DNA of 64,000 bases. Source: Chitinophaga lutea. Lineage in GTDB: Bacteria > Bacteroidota > Bacteroidia > Chitinophagales > Chitinophagaceae. The DNA lies in contig NZ_RPDH01000001.1 of the NCBI RefSeq assembly GCF_003813775.1, positions 806,001 to 870,000 on the forward strand. Direction: 5' to 3'. This document shows positions 36,746-45,045 of this stretch, piece by piece (the first letter of the stretch is position 1; every line of letters begins with the position of its first letter). The translations under genes were made by a program, and so were the position numbers. Below the pieces are notes generated by a model. The model was not told the DNA's origin. It saw only the letters and a list, made by a program, of their open reading frames with translations, and did no database searches.

Positions 36746-37159
36746 TTATTTCATCGCGGTTAAAATCATACTGACGATCAAAATGCCTGTTAAATGATAC
36801 GATCCGCTGATCACACCATACAGGATGGGCCGGGGAATATTCGGATTGATGGCGATATTCACCGTATTGGCCACCAGGAAGCCGATGCCGATGAGCAGGG
36901 CGAACGCCACCGCATCGCCCCAGCCCGATATATCCAGCGCATACAGCAGTACGGCCGTGGCCAGGGTGATCACGAGGCTGCACAGCGCCGGCCCCACTAT
37001 AAAAATAGGTTTGTTTGGCAACGTTTCGTTTTCGCGGCCCAGGGAAATTTTATACGGCCGGCTGAAAAACAGCGTAAACCACAAGGCGCCGAGCAGAAAA
37101 TACACCACGAAGGCCAGCAGTACGCTCACCCAATTCAGGTTTGCTAATTGATTCATCAT
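36746..37159 (-). CDS. DUF1761 family membrane protein
   Basis: A 137-residue protein with four hydrophobic helices. NWVSVLLAFVVYFLLGALWFTLFFSRPYKISLG at the start is the DUF1761 hallmark, followed by helices at about 50-75, 80-105 and 113-135 (YGVISGSYHLTGILIVSMILTAMK). It is probably an inner membrane protein. No function is known for the family. It is the first gene of a two-gene transcript with YdeI/OmdA, preceded by a good -7 element at 37180-37187. Confidence 0.85.
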   Translation of the reverse strand: MMNQLANLNWVSVLLAFVVYFLLGALWFTLFFSRPYKISLGRENETLPNKPIFIVGPALCSLVITLATAVLLYALDISGWGDAVAFALLIGIGFLVANTVNIAINPNIPRPILYGVISGSYHLTGILIVSMILTAMK

Positions 37160-37179
37160 AAGGTTTGAAGTTTATGATG

Positions 37180-37187
37180 CAAAGCTA
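37180..37187 (-). promoter_or_regulatory. Promoter -7 element for the DUF1761-YdeI transcript
   Basis: TAGCTTTG on the - strand matches TAnnTTTG exactly and predicts a transcript start about 14 bp before ATG 37159. The -33 TTTG is not evident. Confidence 0.45.
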
Positions 37188-37230
37188 GCGGGGGCGAGTG
37201 ACAGCCCTGTGTCAGGGGTCGAAAATAAAA

Positions 37231-37926
37231 TCAATGGTACCGGTCGAAGAACTCCTGCAGGGTCATGTTATGCGGGTTGAATCGCTCACTGAGCACTTCC
37301 AGTTTTTTGATCCGGTCGAGCCGGAAATACCGGAACTCTTTCCGCAGGCGGCACCAGGCCACCAGCAGCCAGTTTTCCATGGTGCTCAATAACGCGAAGG
37401 GCTCTATCAGCCTGCCGGATGTTTTGTTGGCTTCGTTGGTGTATTCGATGCGGGTGAGGAAAAAGTTCGTGAGTGCGAACTGGAGGTCGGATATATGATG
37501 GCTGTTCCGTTCCCTTTCGAGGTTCCGGGAAAAGCGGGTACGGTCGGCCAGCAGGTTGGCTTTGTCTTTGACCGGGTGTTTTAATACCGCTTTGATTTTA
37601 TCGATGGCGGCGGAGTAGTCTTTGATAAATGAGGCGTCTTTATTTCTCAGCACCAGCTGTTCCGCAAGGATCAGGGCATTGGCCTCGTTTTCACTGAACA
37701 TAACCGGCGGAATGCGGTAATGTTCCATCAGGGAATATCCCTTCCCTTCTTCCGTGACGATCGGCACCCCCGCCTGTTCCAGCGACCGGATGTCGCGGTA
37801 AATCGTTCTGACGCTGACGGAGAATTTAGCGGCCAGTTCCGTGGCCGTCGATATCCGTTTCGTCTGCAACCGGGTGAGGATGGCCGTCAGCCGGGAGAGC
37901 CTTTTGATGTCGGTAGTGGTGTCCAT
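37231..37926 (-). CDS. YafY-type HTH/WYL domain transcriptional regulator
   Basis: A 231-residue regulator. The N-terminus is a winged helix of the HTH_11 type (IKRLSRLTAILTRLQTKRISTATELAAKFSVSVRTIYRDIRSLEQAGVPIVTEEGKGYSL). The C-terminal half is a WYL-type ligand-sensing domain (LLSTMENWLLVAWCRLRKEFRYFRLDRIKKLEVLSERF). Such regulators bind nucleotides or other small ligands, or respond to DNA damage. It lies upstream of, and in the same direction as, the DUF1761 and YdeI genes, 71 bp away, and may control them. Confidence 0.92.
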   Translation of the reverse strand: MDTTTDIKRLSRLTAILTRLQTKRISTATELAAKFSVSVRTIYRDIRSLEQAGVPIVTEEGKGYSLMEHYRIPPVMFSENEANALILAEQLVLRNKDASFIKDYSAAIDKIKAVLKHPVKDKANLLADRTRFSRNLERERNSHHISDLQFALTNFFLTRIEYTNEANKTSGRLIEPFALLSTMENWLLVAWCRLRKEFRYFRLDRIKKLEVLSERFNPHNMTLQEFFDRYH

Positions 37927-38207
37927 GTTATCCTGGCCGCAAAGATCCGTTTTTTTTCTTTACAGATCGGCGCCCCCCGGTTCCGGCCGGAACATGCGAC
38001 TCACGAGTCGAAAATGTACAATAAGTATGGATTGTGTTTTTGTATCGGAACCTGTTCGCAACAGCGCCTGCGGCCGGATTCAGAAGGTAACCGGCGACGG
38101 GCATTTTTCTTTAAACCCCTCAGCTGGATGGAATTACCTACATTCGTGAAAGCCCGTAAGGCTTGCCGGCACGGTATTTCCCGTCCGCCGGGCATTAAAA
38201 TCAAAAA

Positions 38208-38750
38208 ATGGATCAAACCGCGGAAATTATCGCTCAAACAAGGAATTGGATCAAAGTGACAGTGATAGGGTGTAATTTCTGCCCGTTTGCCGCCAGGGAG
38301 GTGAAGCAAAACAGCGTGCGTTACGAGGTCGCTTACGCCGGCAGCGCCATTACCGCCAGGCAGGCTTTCCTCAACGAATGCATCCGGCTGGATAAAGACA
38401 GCAGCATCGGCACCACCCTGCTCATTTTCCCGGATACATACGCCGTGTTCGCGGATTACCTGAAACTCGTCAGGGTGGCCGAAGAAGTAATACGGCGGAA
38501 AGGTTACGAAGGCGTTTACCAGGTGGCGGGGTTCCATCCGCTATACCGGTTCGCAGATGCCCTGCCGGACGATGCGGCCAATTATACCAACCGGTCCGTT
38601 TACCCCATGCTGCATTTGCTGCGGGAAAGCAGTATCCATAAAGCCATCACGAATTACCCCAACCCGGAAGGCATCCCGGCCCGCAATATCGAATTTGCCC
38701 GCCAGAAAGGCGAAGCGTATATGAAGCTGCTGCGGGATAGTTGTTTGTAA
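38208..38750 (+). CDS. DUF1415 family protein
   Basis: A 180-residue cytoplasmic protein matching DUF1415 along its full length: TRNWIKVTVIGCNFCPFAAREV near the start, TTLLIFPDTYAVFADYLKLV in the middle, GVYQVAGFHPLYRFADALPDDAANYTNRSVYPMLHLLRE and the end. Two Cys in GCNFCPFA form a CxxC pair, conserved in the family and possibly redox- or metal-related. No function is established. It stands alone; the 281 bp before it contain no other supported gene. Confidence 0.92.
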   Translation: MDQTAEIIAQTRNWIKVTVIGCNFCPFAAREVKQNSVRYEVAYAGSAITARQAFLNECIRLDKDSSIGTTLLIFPDTYAVFADYLKLVRVAEEVIRRKGYEGVYQVAGFHPLYRFADALPDDAANYTNRSVYPMLHLLRESSIHKAITNYPNPEGIPARNIEFARQKGEAYMKLLRDSCL

Positions 38751-38756
38751 TACGCA

Positions 38757-38802
38757 CACTCACCCAACCCAGGTTTGTGCTGCAAGCTGGATCGGGTGAG
38801 TG
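38757..38802. repeat. Long imperfect hairpin after the DUF1415 gene
   Basis: Perfect 9-base arms CACTCACCC and GGGTGAGTG enclose a second stem (CCAG / CTGG). It begins 6 bp past the DUF1415 stop codon. No T run follows, so it is not a standard terminator, although it may protect the 3' end of the mRNA. Confidence 0.6.
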
Positions 38803-39181
38803 ACTACTCTCAAAAACATCTTAATGGCCATATTTCTTCCCGGCTGCCGGTTCCCTGTTTTTGCCGTTCCTTTCGGCATGGATGGCATCCGTGCCGGGCA
38901 ACAAGCCCGGTTGGCGCGATGTGTTGTTGGCCCGTGGTTTCCCGGTCAGCCAGCTGACGGATTTCAGCATGCACTGTTGAATGCTTTTGCAGATCCTGAT
39001 CATTGTTCACCATTTTGAGTTTGAGATAATGGTATGGCGAAGCCGTGATCTGCGAGCAACCGTGGCCGGCCCGGCATGTCTGCTGCAAACTGTCCGTTTG
39101 CGGGTGAGGTGTAATGTGTCATTGCCAAGAATTTCCTATTTATAACACAATGGCCCCGATATCACCCACGGCGTGCAAAAA
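38803..39181. other. Non-coding stretch, no gene recognised
   Basis: About 380 bp with the same GC-rich composition as genes nearby. Short frames are open on several strands, but none has a start, length or motif to support a gene. It could hold a decayed gene, which I cannot identify. Confidence 0.4.
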
Positions 39182-39664
39182 TTATTGCCGGCTGGCCTTC
39201 CGCAATTGCTGGAGGCATTTATATTTCTGGTTATCGGCGGTGTGGCGGTTTTTCCAGCCCATCCGCACGGCGAGTTTTTCCATGGGCTCCTGCAGGAAAT
39301 AGATGGAGCGGATGATCTGCCGGCAGTGCTGCGTAATGCTGCGCAGCCAGCGGGGCAGCTGTTCCCGTAACGGGGTAGCCTGGGTTTCCTCGGGCATATC
39401 CGCGAATGCCTCACAGGGGATGATTTTCTGCCGTTCTTTCAGTTTGTTGAGCCAGCAGTTCCTGGCGATGGCGAAGAGGTAGGTTTCCAGGGTGGATGTG
39501 AGCACGAAGCCCGGCTCTTCCCGTTTTTTAAGCCATACCAGCAGGGCTTCCTGGAAAACATCGCGGGCATCGTCGATATCCCCGCTGTTCCGCTGCACAT
39601 GTGCGGCGATTTTCGGGAAGAGGTGCTGGTATAAAATGTCCGGGTGCTGCGCCGTTGCTTCCAT
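39182..39664 (-). CDS. Sigma-70 family RNA polymerase sigma factor (orphan ECF type)
   Basis: A 160-residue ECF-like sigma factor. Region 2 is visible (LYQHLFPKIAAHVQRNSGD, DARDVFQEALLVWLKKRE, LETYLFAIARNCWLNKLKERQ), followed by a region 4 that is short and diverged (ITQHCRQIIRSIYFLQEPMEKLAVRMGWKNRHTADNQKYKCLQQLRK). ARDVFQEALLVWLKK is diagnostic. Neither neighbour is an anti-sigma factor or a Sus gene, so it is an orphan compared with the sigma gene at 7922. The target regulon is unknown. Confidence 0.88.
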   Translation of the reverse strand: MEATAQHPDILYQHLFPKIAAHVQRNSGDIDDARDVFQEALLVWLKKREEPGFVLTSTLETYLFAIARNCWLNKLKERQKIIPCEAFADMPEETQATPLREQLPRWLRSITQHCRQIIRSIYFLQEPMEKLAVRMGWKNRHTADNQKYKCLQQLRKASRQ

Positions 39665-39783
39665 GATCTGTTCGTTTAATACCTGGCTGTAAATTACAGC
39701 TTTGCCTGTATTAATAATCGAAAACGCGGGAAATCACCCAGGCACGCCAAAAAAAATTACTGGCCGGTAGCCGGCGCATATAA

Positions 39784-39820
39784 AACAGCAAGAGAGGGCC
39801 TGAAAACGGCCCTCCCTGTT
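39784..39820 (-). terminator. Hairpin, probable terminator of the lipoprotein gene at 39852
   Basis: GAGGGCC / GGCCCTC arms around a 7-base loop, extended by outer AACAG / CTGTT pairs. In the - direction the stem is followed by a mixed T-rich stretch rather than a clean T run, so the call is moderate. Confidence 0.5.
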
Positions 39821-39851
39821 GTAAAAACATGTATAGAGACAATCTGTATTG

Positions 39852-40331
39852 CTACTTGCTGAATTTCTTCTCGAACTCGTTGGAGGCCTTGTTGATCTTT
39901 TCACCGATGGCGTCGAAGGAGCTGTTGATCGTGTTGAGCGTAGCCTGGATCTGGGGCTGCACAGTAGTGTCGCCGCCTTTTTCCTTAGTACGCAGGTCGA
40001 TCAGCGTTTTGTACGATTCGTCGGCGATCTTTTTGTACCCTTTCAGGCCTTCGGCCACGGCCGATTTCAAACCTGCATCGTCTTTGATGGCGGGCAGTTT
40101 GTCCACTTCACCGATGGATTTGCCCAGCTCATCCGCCCAGGTTTTCCGTACGGCTTCCGCTTTGGTATAATCTCCGCCGGTCATCGCTTCGTTCATGGCG
40201 TTCATGTTCTTTTCGTTCCCGTTCATCAGGGTCATCAGCTTGTTGTTGTATTCCACGGGGTTGGGGGCTGTACCGCAGCTGGCGAAGAGGGCAACACTGA
40301 AAAGGGCGATCATCGTTTTGAGTTTTTTCAT
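39852..40331 (-). CDS. Helical surface lipoprotein of unknown function
   Basis: A 159-residue lipoprotein (ALFASC lipobox, Cys 19). The mature protein is almost wholly helical and charged (VEYNNKLMTLMNGNEKNMNAMNEAM, KAEAVRKTWADELGKSIGEVDKL, AVAEGLKGYKKIADESYKTLIDLRTKEK, TINSSFDAIGEKINKASNEFEKKF). This pattern resembles the LIC11966-type surface lipoproteins found in several phyla, but I am not certain. It is transcribed alone from a good -7 element and is divergent from the histidine kinase gene. Confidence 0.78.
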   Translation of the reverse strand: MKKLKTMIALFSVALFASCGTAPNPVEYNNKLMTLMNGNEKNMNAMNEAMTGGDYTKAEAVRKTWADELGKSIGEVDKLPAIKDDAGLKSAVAEGLKGYKKIADESYKTLIDLRTKEKGGDTTVQPQIQATLNTINSSFDAIGEKINKASNEFEKKFSK

Positions 40332-40361
40332 CTTGCTGAAATTTTTTGTGATTTGATGTCA

Positions 40362-40369
40362 CAAAAGTA
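40362..40369 (-). promoter_or_regulatory. Promoter -7 element for the lipoprotein gene
   Basis: TACTTTTG on the - strand fits TAnnTTTG exactly and predicts a leader of about 24 bases before ATG 40331. Confidence 0.45.
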
Positions 40370-40429
40370 ATGGCCCCCTCCCGGCAGGGATATCCCTGAA
40401 ACCAGCCATTTTTAAATCCCGCATAATAG

Positions 40430-40437
40430 TAAATTTG
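40430..40437 (+). promoter_or_regulatory. Promoter -7 element for the histidine kinase gene
   Basis: TAAATTTG fits TAnnTTTG exactly, with a predicted leader of about 12 bases before ATG 40456. No -33 TTTG is visible. Confidence 0.4.
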
Positions 40438-40455
40438 CCTACTGAACCAGGAACC

Positions 40456-42684
40456 ATGCGATTGATATACCATATAATTTGCGCTGCCGCCCTGATAATC
40501 GCAGCCGGTACCGCGCACGCGCAGGTAGTGGAAGATTCGTTGCGGAAAATAGTGGCGCAGCGCCACCTGCCGCTGGAACAGCGCATCGACGCGATGGACC
40601 GGCTCGGCCAGGTAGTGTTTTTCAATACCGGCTGGAACGAAGGGCTGGCGGTGATGCGCAGCTCCCTTGCCCTGTCCGCCCCCATGAAAGACGGCCGCTA
40701 CCGGGCACGCACCTACGGCATCATGGCCGCTTCCAGCTTCATCGCCGGGGATACCGAAACCGCCTACCGGTATTTCGACAGCGCGCAGCACTACATCAAC
40801 CGCTCCTCCAGCGGCCTGATGAAAGGGTATGTGCTGTATATGAAAGGCTGGCTGGAAAGCCGCAGCCACAAGGAAACGGACGCCATCCGCACGCTGCAGC
40901 AGGCGCTCGACGTGCTCGAAAAAGAGCCCGAAGGCCTGCGCTACCGGCAGCCTGTTTACTCCGAACTGGCAGGCATCTACATCAAATGGTACGACCTCCC
41001 CAACGTCGAAAAATATACCCGTCTTTCCCTGGAAGCGGCCATCCGGTTGAAGGAGCTGGAGAAAATGATCAGCACCCACCAGGAAAGGGGCTCCTATTTC
41101 CTGAACCTCTACCGCGCCGACACTTCCCGGAAACCGGCGCTGGATTCGGGGCTCTTTTACATGCGGCGTTCGCTCAACCTGGCCCGCGCCAACCGGGAAC
41201 GGTTGATCACGCCCAGCAATATCCCCTTTTCGGCCATCGGCATCGCCAGTATTTTCCTGGAGCATTTCCCCGCAACGCCCGCCAATAAAGACAGCGTGAA
41301 CTACTACAACAGGATAGCGCTGGAAGAAAGCCGGATAACCCGGCAATACGCCGTGGAAGCGGCGGCATACAATACGCTGGCCAGCATCTCCATGAACCGG
41401 GGCGACTACGACGATGCCATCGCCAACCTGAACAACGCCATCGGCATCAGCATAAAAGACCCGCTGTACGACAAATTCAACCTCTCGCAGTCGTACCTCG
41501 TGCTGGCGCAGGCCTACGAACTGAAGCGCGACACGTCCATGGCCCTGTTCAATTACAAACAGTACATGAACCTCTACCAGGAGCTGTTCGATGTGGAGAA
41601 GATGAACAAGGCCAAAGACCTCGAAGCACGCTATGAAATGGCCCGCAAGGAACGCACCCTGCTGGAGATCAGGCTGCTGGCCGAACAGCGGAACCGCGAA
41701 CTGATACAGGCCAGGTACCTCTCCGGGCGGAAAGACAAGGAGCTGCTCGAAGCCCGGTACGCCTCCATCGTGAAAGACAAAGCGCTGCTCAACGCGAAAT
41801 ATGCCGCCGGCGTACAACTGAAAGCCCTCGACAGCGCCAATTTCAGAACCGCCCAGCGCGAGCAGGAACTGAAAGCCATCGGCGAACGGTTCAACTACAA
41901 CCGGAAACTGAACAAGATCTATTCCGTGCTCACGGTGGCGCTGCTGCTGTCTGCCGCGTTTTTATATTACGCGTTCAAGCAGCGGTCCAAAGCCCTCCGG
42001 CAAAAGCAGCAGCTGCACGACCTGGAGCTGGACAGGCTCAGCCAGGAGCACCGCATGACCGTACTCTCCGCCATGCTCGAAGGGCAGGAACAGGAGCGCA
42101 CCCGCCTGGCGCGCGACCTGCACGACGGGCTCGGCGGCCTGCTCTCGGGCGTCAAGATCGAACTGTCCACGCTGCACCAGCCCGCCGCCACATCCCCGCA
42201 GCAGGCCGTGGTCCAAAAAACCATGCACCATCTCGACAATGCCGTGGAAGAGCTCCGCCGGATAGCGCGGAGCATGATGCCGGAAGTACTGCTGAATTAC
42301 GGGCTGGGCGAAGCCGTGCGGGAATATTGCAACGGCCTGAAACAATCCGGTGTGCCCGTATCGTGCCAGGTATTCCATTACCGCAACAACATGAGCCACA
42401 GCCGCCAGGTCACCCTGTACCGCATCATGCAGGAGCTGGTCAACAACGCCGTCAAACACGCCGCCGCCTCGCAGATACTTGTGCAGCTCCAGCAGCGCGA
42501 CGATCGTATTTTCCTCGTGGTGGAAGACGACGGCAAAGGTTTCGACCCCGCCCAGCAGCGGGCGCTCAAAGGCGCCGGGCTGGCCAACATCCGGTCGCGC
42601 GCCGAAATGCTGCAAGGTACCCTCGAAGTGGAAACCGCCCCCGGCACCGGTTCCGCTTTCACCATTGAATGTGCCGTCAACTAA
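40456..42684 (+). CDS. TPR-containing sensor histidine kinase (NarL/DegS type)
   Basis: A 742-residue membrane kinase. A signal peptide (IIAAGTAHAQ) is followed by a periplasmic TPR-like helical region (about 30-385) and a charged coiled coil built of six 14-residue repeats (391-474). One transmembrane helix follows (about 488-509), then a second coiled coil, HisKA_3 with RLARDLHDGLGG (phospho-acceptor His556), and a HATPase domain (MQELVNNAVKHAAA, VEDDGKGFDP, GAGLANIRSRAEML, GTGSAFTIE). The start at ATG 40456 fits the signal peptide; a start 7 codons earlier does not. The cognate response regulator gene begins 7 bp after the stop. Confidence 0.94.
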   Translation: MRLIYHIICAAALIIAAGTAHAQVVEDSLRKIVAQRHLPLEQRIDAMDRLGQVVFFNTGWNEGLAVMRSSLALSAPMKDGRYRARTYGIMAASSFIAGDTETAYRYFDSAQHYINRSSSGLMKGYVLYMKGWLESRSHKETDAIRTLQQALDVLEKEPEGLRYRQPVYSELAGIYIKWYDLPNVEKYTRLSLEAAIRLKELEKMISTHQERGSYFLNLYRADTSRKPALDSGLFYMRRSLNLARANRERLITPSNIPFSAIGIASIFLEHFPATPANKDSVNYYNRIALEESRITRQYAVEAAAYNTLASISMNRGDYDDAIANLNNAIGISIKDPLYDKFNLSQSYLVLAQAYELKRDTSMALFNYKQYMNLYQELFDVEKMNKAKDLEARYEMARKERTLLEIRLLAEQRNRELIQARYLSGRKDKELLEARYASIVKDKALLNAKYAAGVQLKALDSANFRTAQREQELKAIGERFNYNRKLNKIYSVLTVALLLSAAFLYYAFKQRSKALRQKQQLHDLELDRLSQEHRMTVLSAMLEGQEQERTRLARDLHDGLGGLLSGVKIELSTLHQPAATSPQQAVVQKTMHHLDNAVEELRRIARSMMPEVLLNYGLGEAVREYCNGLKQSGVPVSCQVFHYRNNMSHSRQVTLYRIMQELVNNAVKHAAASQILVQLQQRDDRIFLVVEDDGKGFDPAQQRALKGAGLANIRSRAEMLQGTLEVETAPGTGSAFTIECAVN

Positions 42685-42691
42685 ACTTCGT

Positions 42692-43315
42692 ATGATAAAA
42701 GTATTGCTGATAGACGATCACCCGATCGTGATGGAAGGATTGAAAAACCTGCTCTCCCAACAGGAAGATTTTACCGTGGCCGGTTGCTGCAGCACCGGCA
42801 AAGAAGGGCTGCAGGCCATTGAAACCCTGGCGCCCGACGTGGTGCTGCTCGACATCAACCTGCCCGACGTGAGCGGCATCGACATCTGCCGGCAGGTGCG
42901 CAAGCACGACAAAGACGTACGCATCATCGCCCTCAGCGTGCACAACGAACGCCCCGTGATCAAAAACATCCTGGGCAGCGGCGCTAACGGGTATGTGCTG
43001 AAAAACTCCGTGGGTGAAGAGATCATCACCGCCATCAATGCCGCCCTGAACGGTGAAACCTACCTCTGCCACGCCGCGCGCAACATCGTCAGCACCATCC
43101 AGGAAGGCGAGCTCACCGAAATCCCCAAAATAACGCGCCGTGAAAAGGAGATCATGCTGCTGGTGAGCAAAGGCCTCACCACAGCGCAGATCGCGGAACA
43201 ATTGTTCATCAGCTTCCACACCGTGGAAAGCCACCGGAAAAACCTCATCGAAAAGTTCGACGTCAGCACCATGACCGCCGTGATCAAACTCGCCACACAA
43301 TACGGCCTGTTATAG
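42692..43315 (+). CDS. NarL/FixJ family response regulator
   Basis: A 207-residue regulator. Receiver domain 1-120 with acidic pair Asp8-Asp9, phospho-acceptor Asp54 (VVLLDINLPDVSG), Ser (IIALSVHNE) and Lys (YVLKNSVGEE). A LuxR-type helix-turn-helix ends the protein (ITRREKEIMLLVSKGLTTAQIAEQLFISFHTVESHRKNLIEKF). It is cotranscribed with the kinase. The frame is open upstream inside the kinase gene, but the receiver fold begins at ATG 42692. Targets are unknown; the two small membrane-protein genes downstream are candidates. Confidence 0.95.
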   Translation: MIKVLLIDDHPIVMEGLKNLLSQQEDFTVAGCCSTGKEGLQAIETLAPDVVLLDINLPDVSGIDICRQVRKHDKDVRIIALSVHNERPVIKNILGSGANGYVLKNSVGEEIITAINAALNGETYLCHAARNIVSTIQEGELTEIPKITRREKEIMLLVSKGLTTAQIAEQLFISFHTVESHRKNLIEKFDVSTMTAVIKLATQYGLL

Positions 43316-43368
43316 CTGGCTGCTAAAATTGGCTGATTTCAGGGATATCGCTACCCTCCCCGCCGCTG

Positions 43369-43376
43369 TAGTTTTG
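43369..43376 (+). promoter_or_regulatory. Promoter -7 element before the DUF4870-like gene
   Basis: TAGTTTTG fits TAnnTTTG and lies 35 bp before ATG 43412, so this gene pair may have a promoter separate from the two-component operon. Confidence 0.4.
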
Positions 43377-43411
43377 CTGAAACAAATATTCACCATCAAA
43401 ACCAAATCAGC

Positions 43412-43747
43412 ATGGACAGAAAAACCATAGCGGTCATCTCCTACCTCAGCATCATCGGATGGGTGATCGCCTATTTCCAGTACAAGGACAAAAAGCAGGA
43501 TCCCTTCGTGGCCTACCACCTCAAGCAGGCTTTGGGCATCGCCATCATCAGCATCCTTCTCGGCGTGGCCATCAACGTGGTGGTCAGCATCGTGCCTGCA
43601 TTGTCCGTAGTGGCATATGCCAACGTCATCATCCTCGTACTGTGGGTGCTGGGCATCATCAATGCCCTGAACGGGCTGAAGAAACCCGTGCCCGTTGTTG
43701 GCCCGGTGTTCGAACACAAGTTCGCATTCCTCAATCCCGGCGCCTAA
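43412..43747 (+). CDS. DUF4870-like small membrane protein
   Basis: A 111-residue protein with three hydrophobic helices: IAVISYLSIIGWVIAYFQY at the start, AIISILLGVAINVVVSIV, and YANVIILVLWVLGIINALNG. KKQDPFVAYHLKQALGI between helices 1 and 2 is the usual DUF4870 signature (FVxxHxKQAL). Its role is unknown; members are common beside stress and envelope genes. It follows the two-component system by 96 bp and is followed by another small membrane protein gene. Confidence 0.85.
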   Translation: MDRKTIAVISYLSIIGWVIAYFQYKDKKQDPFVAYHLKQALGIAIISILLGVAINVVVSIVPALSVVAYANVIILVLWVLGIINALNGLKKPVPVVGPVFEHKFAFLNPGA

Positions 43748-43776
43748 CCTCCTTTTTTCATCTTATACTTTTTCTT

Positions 43777-43968
43777 ATGCAAAAAATCGGATCGTTTTTA
43801 ATCATTCTTGGCCTTTTATCCATTGTAGCCACCTATTTCGACCGTGTTCCCAAAATCCTCGCATGGATTTACCAATGGGGAGACAACACTGCCTGGGCTA
43901 TAAAAATCGGCGTGATCGTACTGGGGGTTGTGCTGTACCTGGCGGGCGGAAAAAAGCAGAGAGCATAG
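43777..43968 (+). CDS. Small two-helix membrane protein
   Basis: A 63-residue protein starting at ATG 43777, 29 bp after the DUF4870-like gene. Two hydrophobic segments (IGSFLIILGLLSIVATYF and AWAIKIGVIVLGVVLYLAGG) flank a short loop (LAWIYQWGDNTAW), and the end is basic. A terminator follows within 30 bp, so it closes the transcript. I do not recognise a family with certainty, but the start, spacing and terminator support a real gene. Confidence 0.7.
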   Translation: MQKIGSFLIILGLLSIVATYFDRVPKILAWIYQWGDNTAWAIKIGVIVLGVVLYLAGGKKQRA

Positions 43969-43997
43969 CATGTTGAAGCGCCTGCCTGACAGGTTGG

Positions 43998-44026
43998 AGG
44001 CTGCCCTGTGATGGGGCAGCCTTTTT
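43998..44026 (+). terminator. Rho-independent terminator after the small membrane protein gene
   Basis: A perfect 9-bp stem (AGGCTGCCC / GGGCAGCCT) with a 7-base loop and five T. Confidence 0.88.
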
Positions 44027-44096
44027 GTTGCCGCAGCGGCCGGGAGCATCGTTTTTTTCGTTAAATTTATTACCTGAGCCTCATCAATGATTGCAT

Positions 44097-44969
44097 ATGG
44101 AAATAAGCAGCCCGGGATTGGTTTCCGTCAAGGAGTTCTCCGTCAAAAGGATCGATGGCCCGTCCGTCTCCGAGTTCTCCGATACGCTCTCCGTGGAAGA
44201 GCCGCTGGAGATAAAAATAACCTGCGACGCAGGAATGGACAGCATCCGGAAAAACATTTCCGTCACCATGCGCACACCCGGCAACGACCGCGATCTGGCC
44301 ACCGGTTTTTTATTTACGGAAGGGATCATTTCTTCCAAAGATCACATCAAAGAAGTGCTTCACGCAGATGCGGCCTGTTCAGCTGAAAACGCCAATAGCG
44401 TAACGGTAGCGCTCGCCGGGGGATTCACCCCCCGCCTGATGCAATCCGACAGGAATTTCTACACCACGTCCAGCTGCGGTGTTTGCGGCAAAAGTTCGAT
44501 ACAGTCCATCCGCACCGTAAGCCCCTTTCATCAGCTGGAGAAACGCCCGCTCCGCTTATCCGCCGATGTGCTTTTCGGGTTGCCGGGTAAACTGAAGGCC
44601 GCGCAAACGGGCTTTGCCGCATCGGGCGGCCTGCATGCGTCCGGGCTTTTTTCCCCGGAGGGGGAACTGTTGCTGATCAGGGAAGATGTGGGCCGGCATA
44701 ATGCGCTGGACAAATTGATCGGCCGCGCCCTGTACGAGGGCCTGCTGCCGCTGAACGAACATATTCTACTGCTGAGCGGAAGGGCCAGTTTTGAACTGAT
44801 CCAGAAAGCCGCCATGGCGGGCATTGCCATTGTTGCCGCCATCGGGGCGCCATCGAGCCTGGCCGTTGAACTGGCGAAGGAATTCGACATCACCCTCCTC
44901 GGCTTCGTGAAAGGCAACAGGGCGAACATATATCATACCGGTGAGCAGGTGGTATGCCCGAACGAATAA
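44097..44969 (+). CDS. fdhD: Formate dehydrogenase accessory sulfurtransferase FdhD
   Basis: A 290-residue protein starting at ATG 44097 (an upstream TTG in frame is less likely). It contains the FdhD core MRTPGNDRDLATGFLFTEGII, the active CGVCGKSS (CxxC), ASGGLHASGLFSPEGELLLIREDVGRHNALDKLIG, and LLSGRASFELIQKAAMAGIAIVAAIGAPSSLAVELA. FdhD passes sulfur from IscS to the molybdenum cofactor of formate dehydrogenase-like enzymes. The next gene, 76 bp on, encodes such a molybdoenzyme, its likely client. Confidence 0.95.
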   Translation: MEISSPGLVSVKEFSVKRIDGPSVSEFSDTLSVEEPLEIKITCDAGMDSIRKNISVTMRTPGNDRDLATGFLFTEGIISSKDHIKEVLHADAACSAENANSVTVALAGGFTPRLMQSDRNFYTTSSCGVCGKSSIQSIRTVSPFHQLEKRPLRLSADVLFGLPGKLKAAQTGFAASGGLHASGLFSPEGELLLIREDVGRHNALDKLIGRALYEGLLPLNEHILLLSGRASFELIQKAAMAGIAIVAAIGAPSSLAVELAKEFDITLLGFVKGNRANIYHTGEQVVCPNE

Positions 44970-45045
44970 CGATGCATACTGAAAATAAAGACCGACACCA
45001 CTCCCCCCTCACCCATCATTGAAAAACTGCTAAACGCAAAGGACT

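Noticed and set aside
40129..41817. A 562-codon - strand frame across the lipoprotein and kinase genes
   Set aside because: It joins antisense of one gene to sense of another in a shifted frame; both real genes have clear signals.
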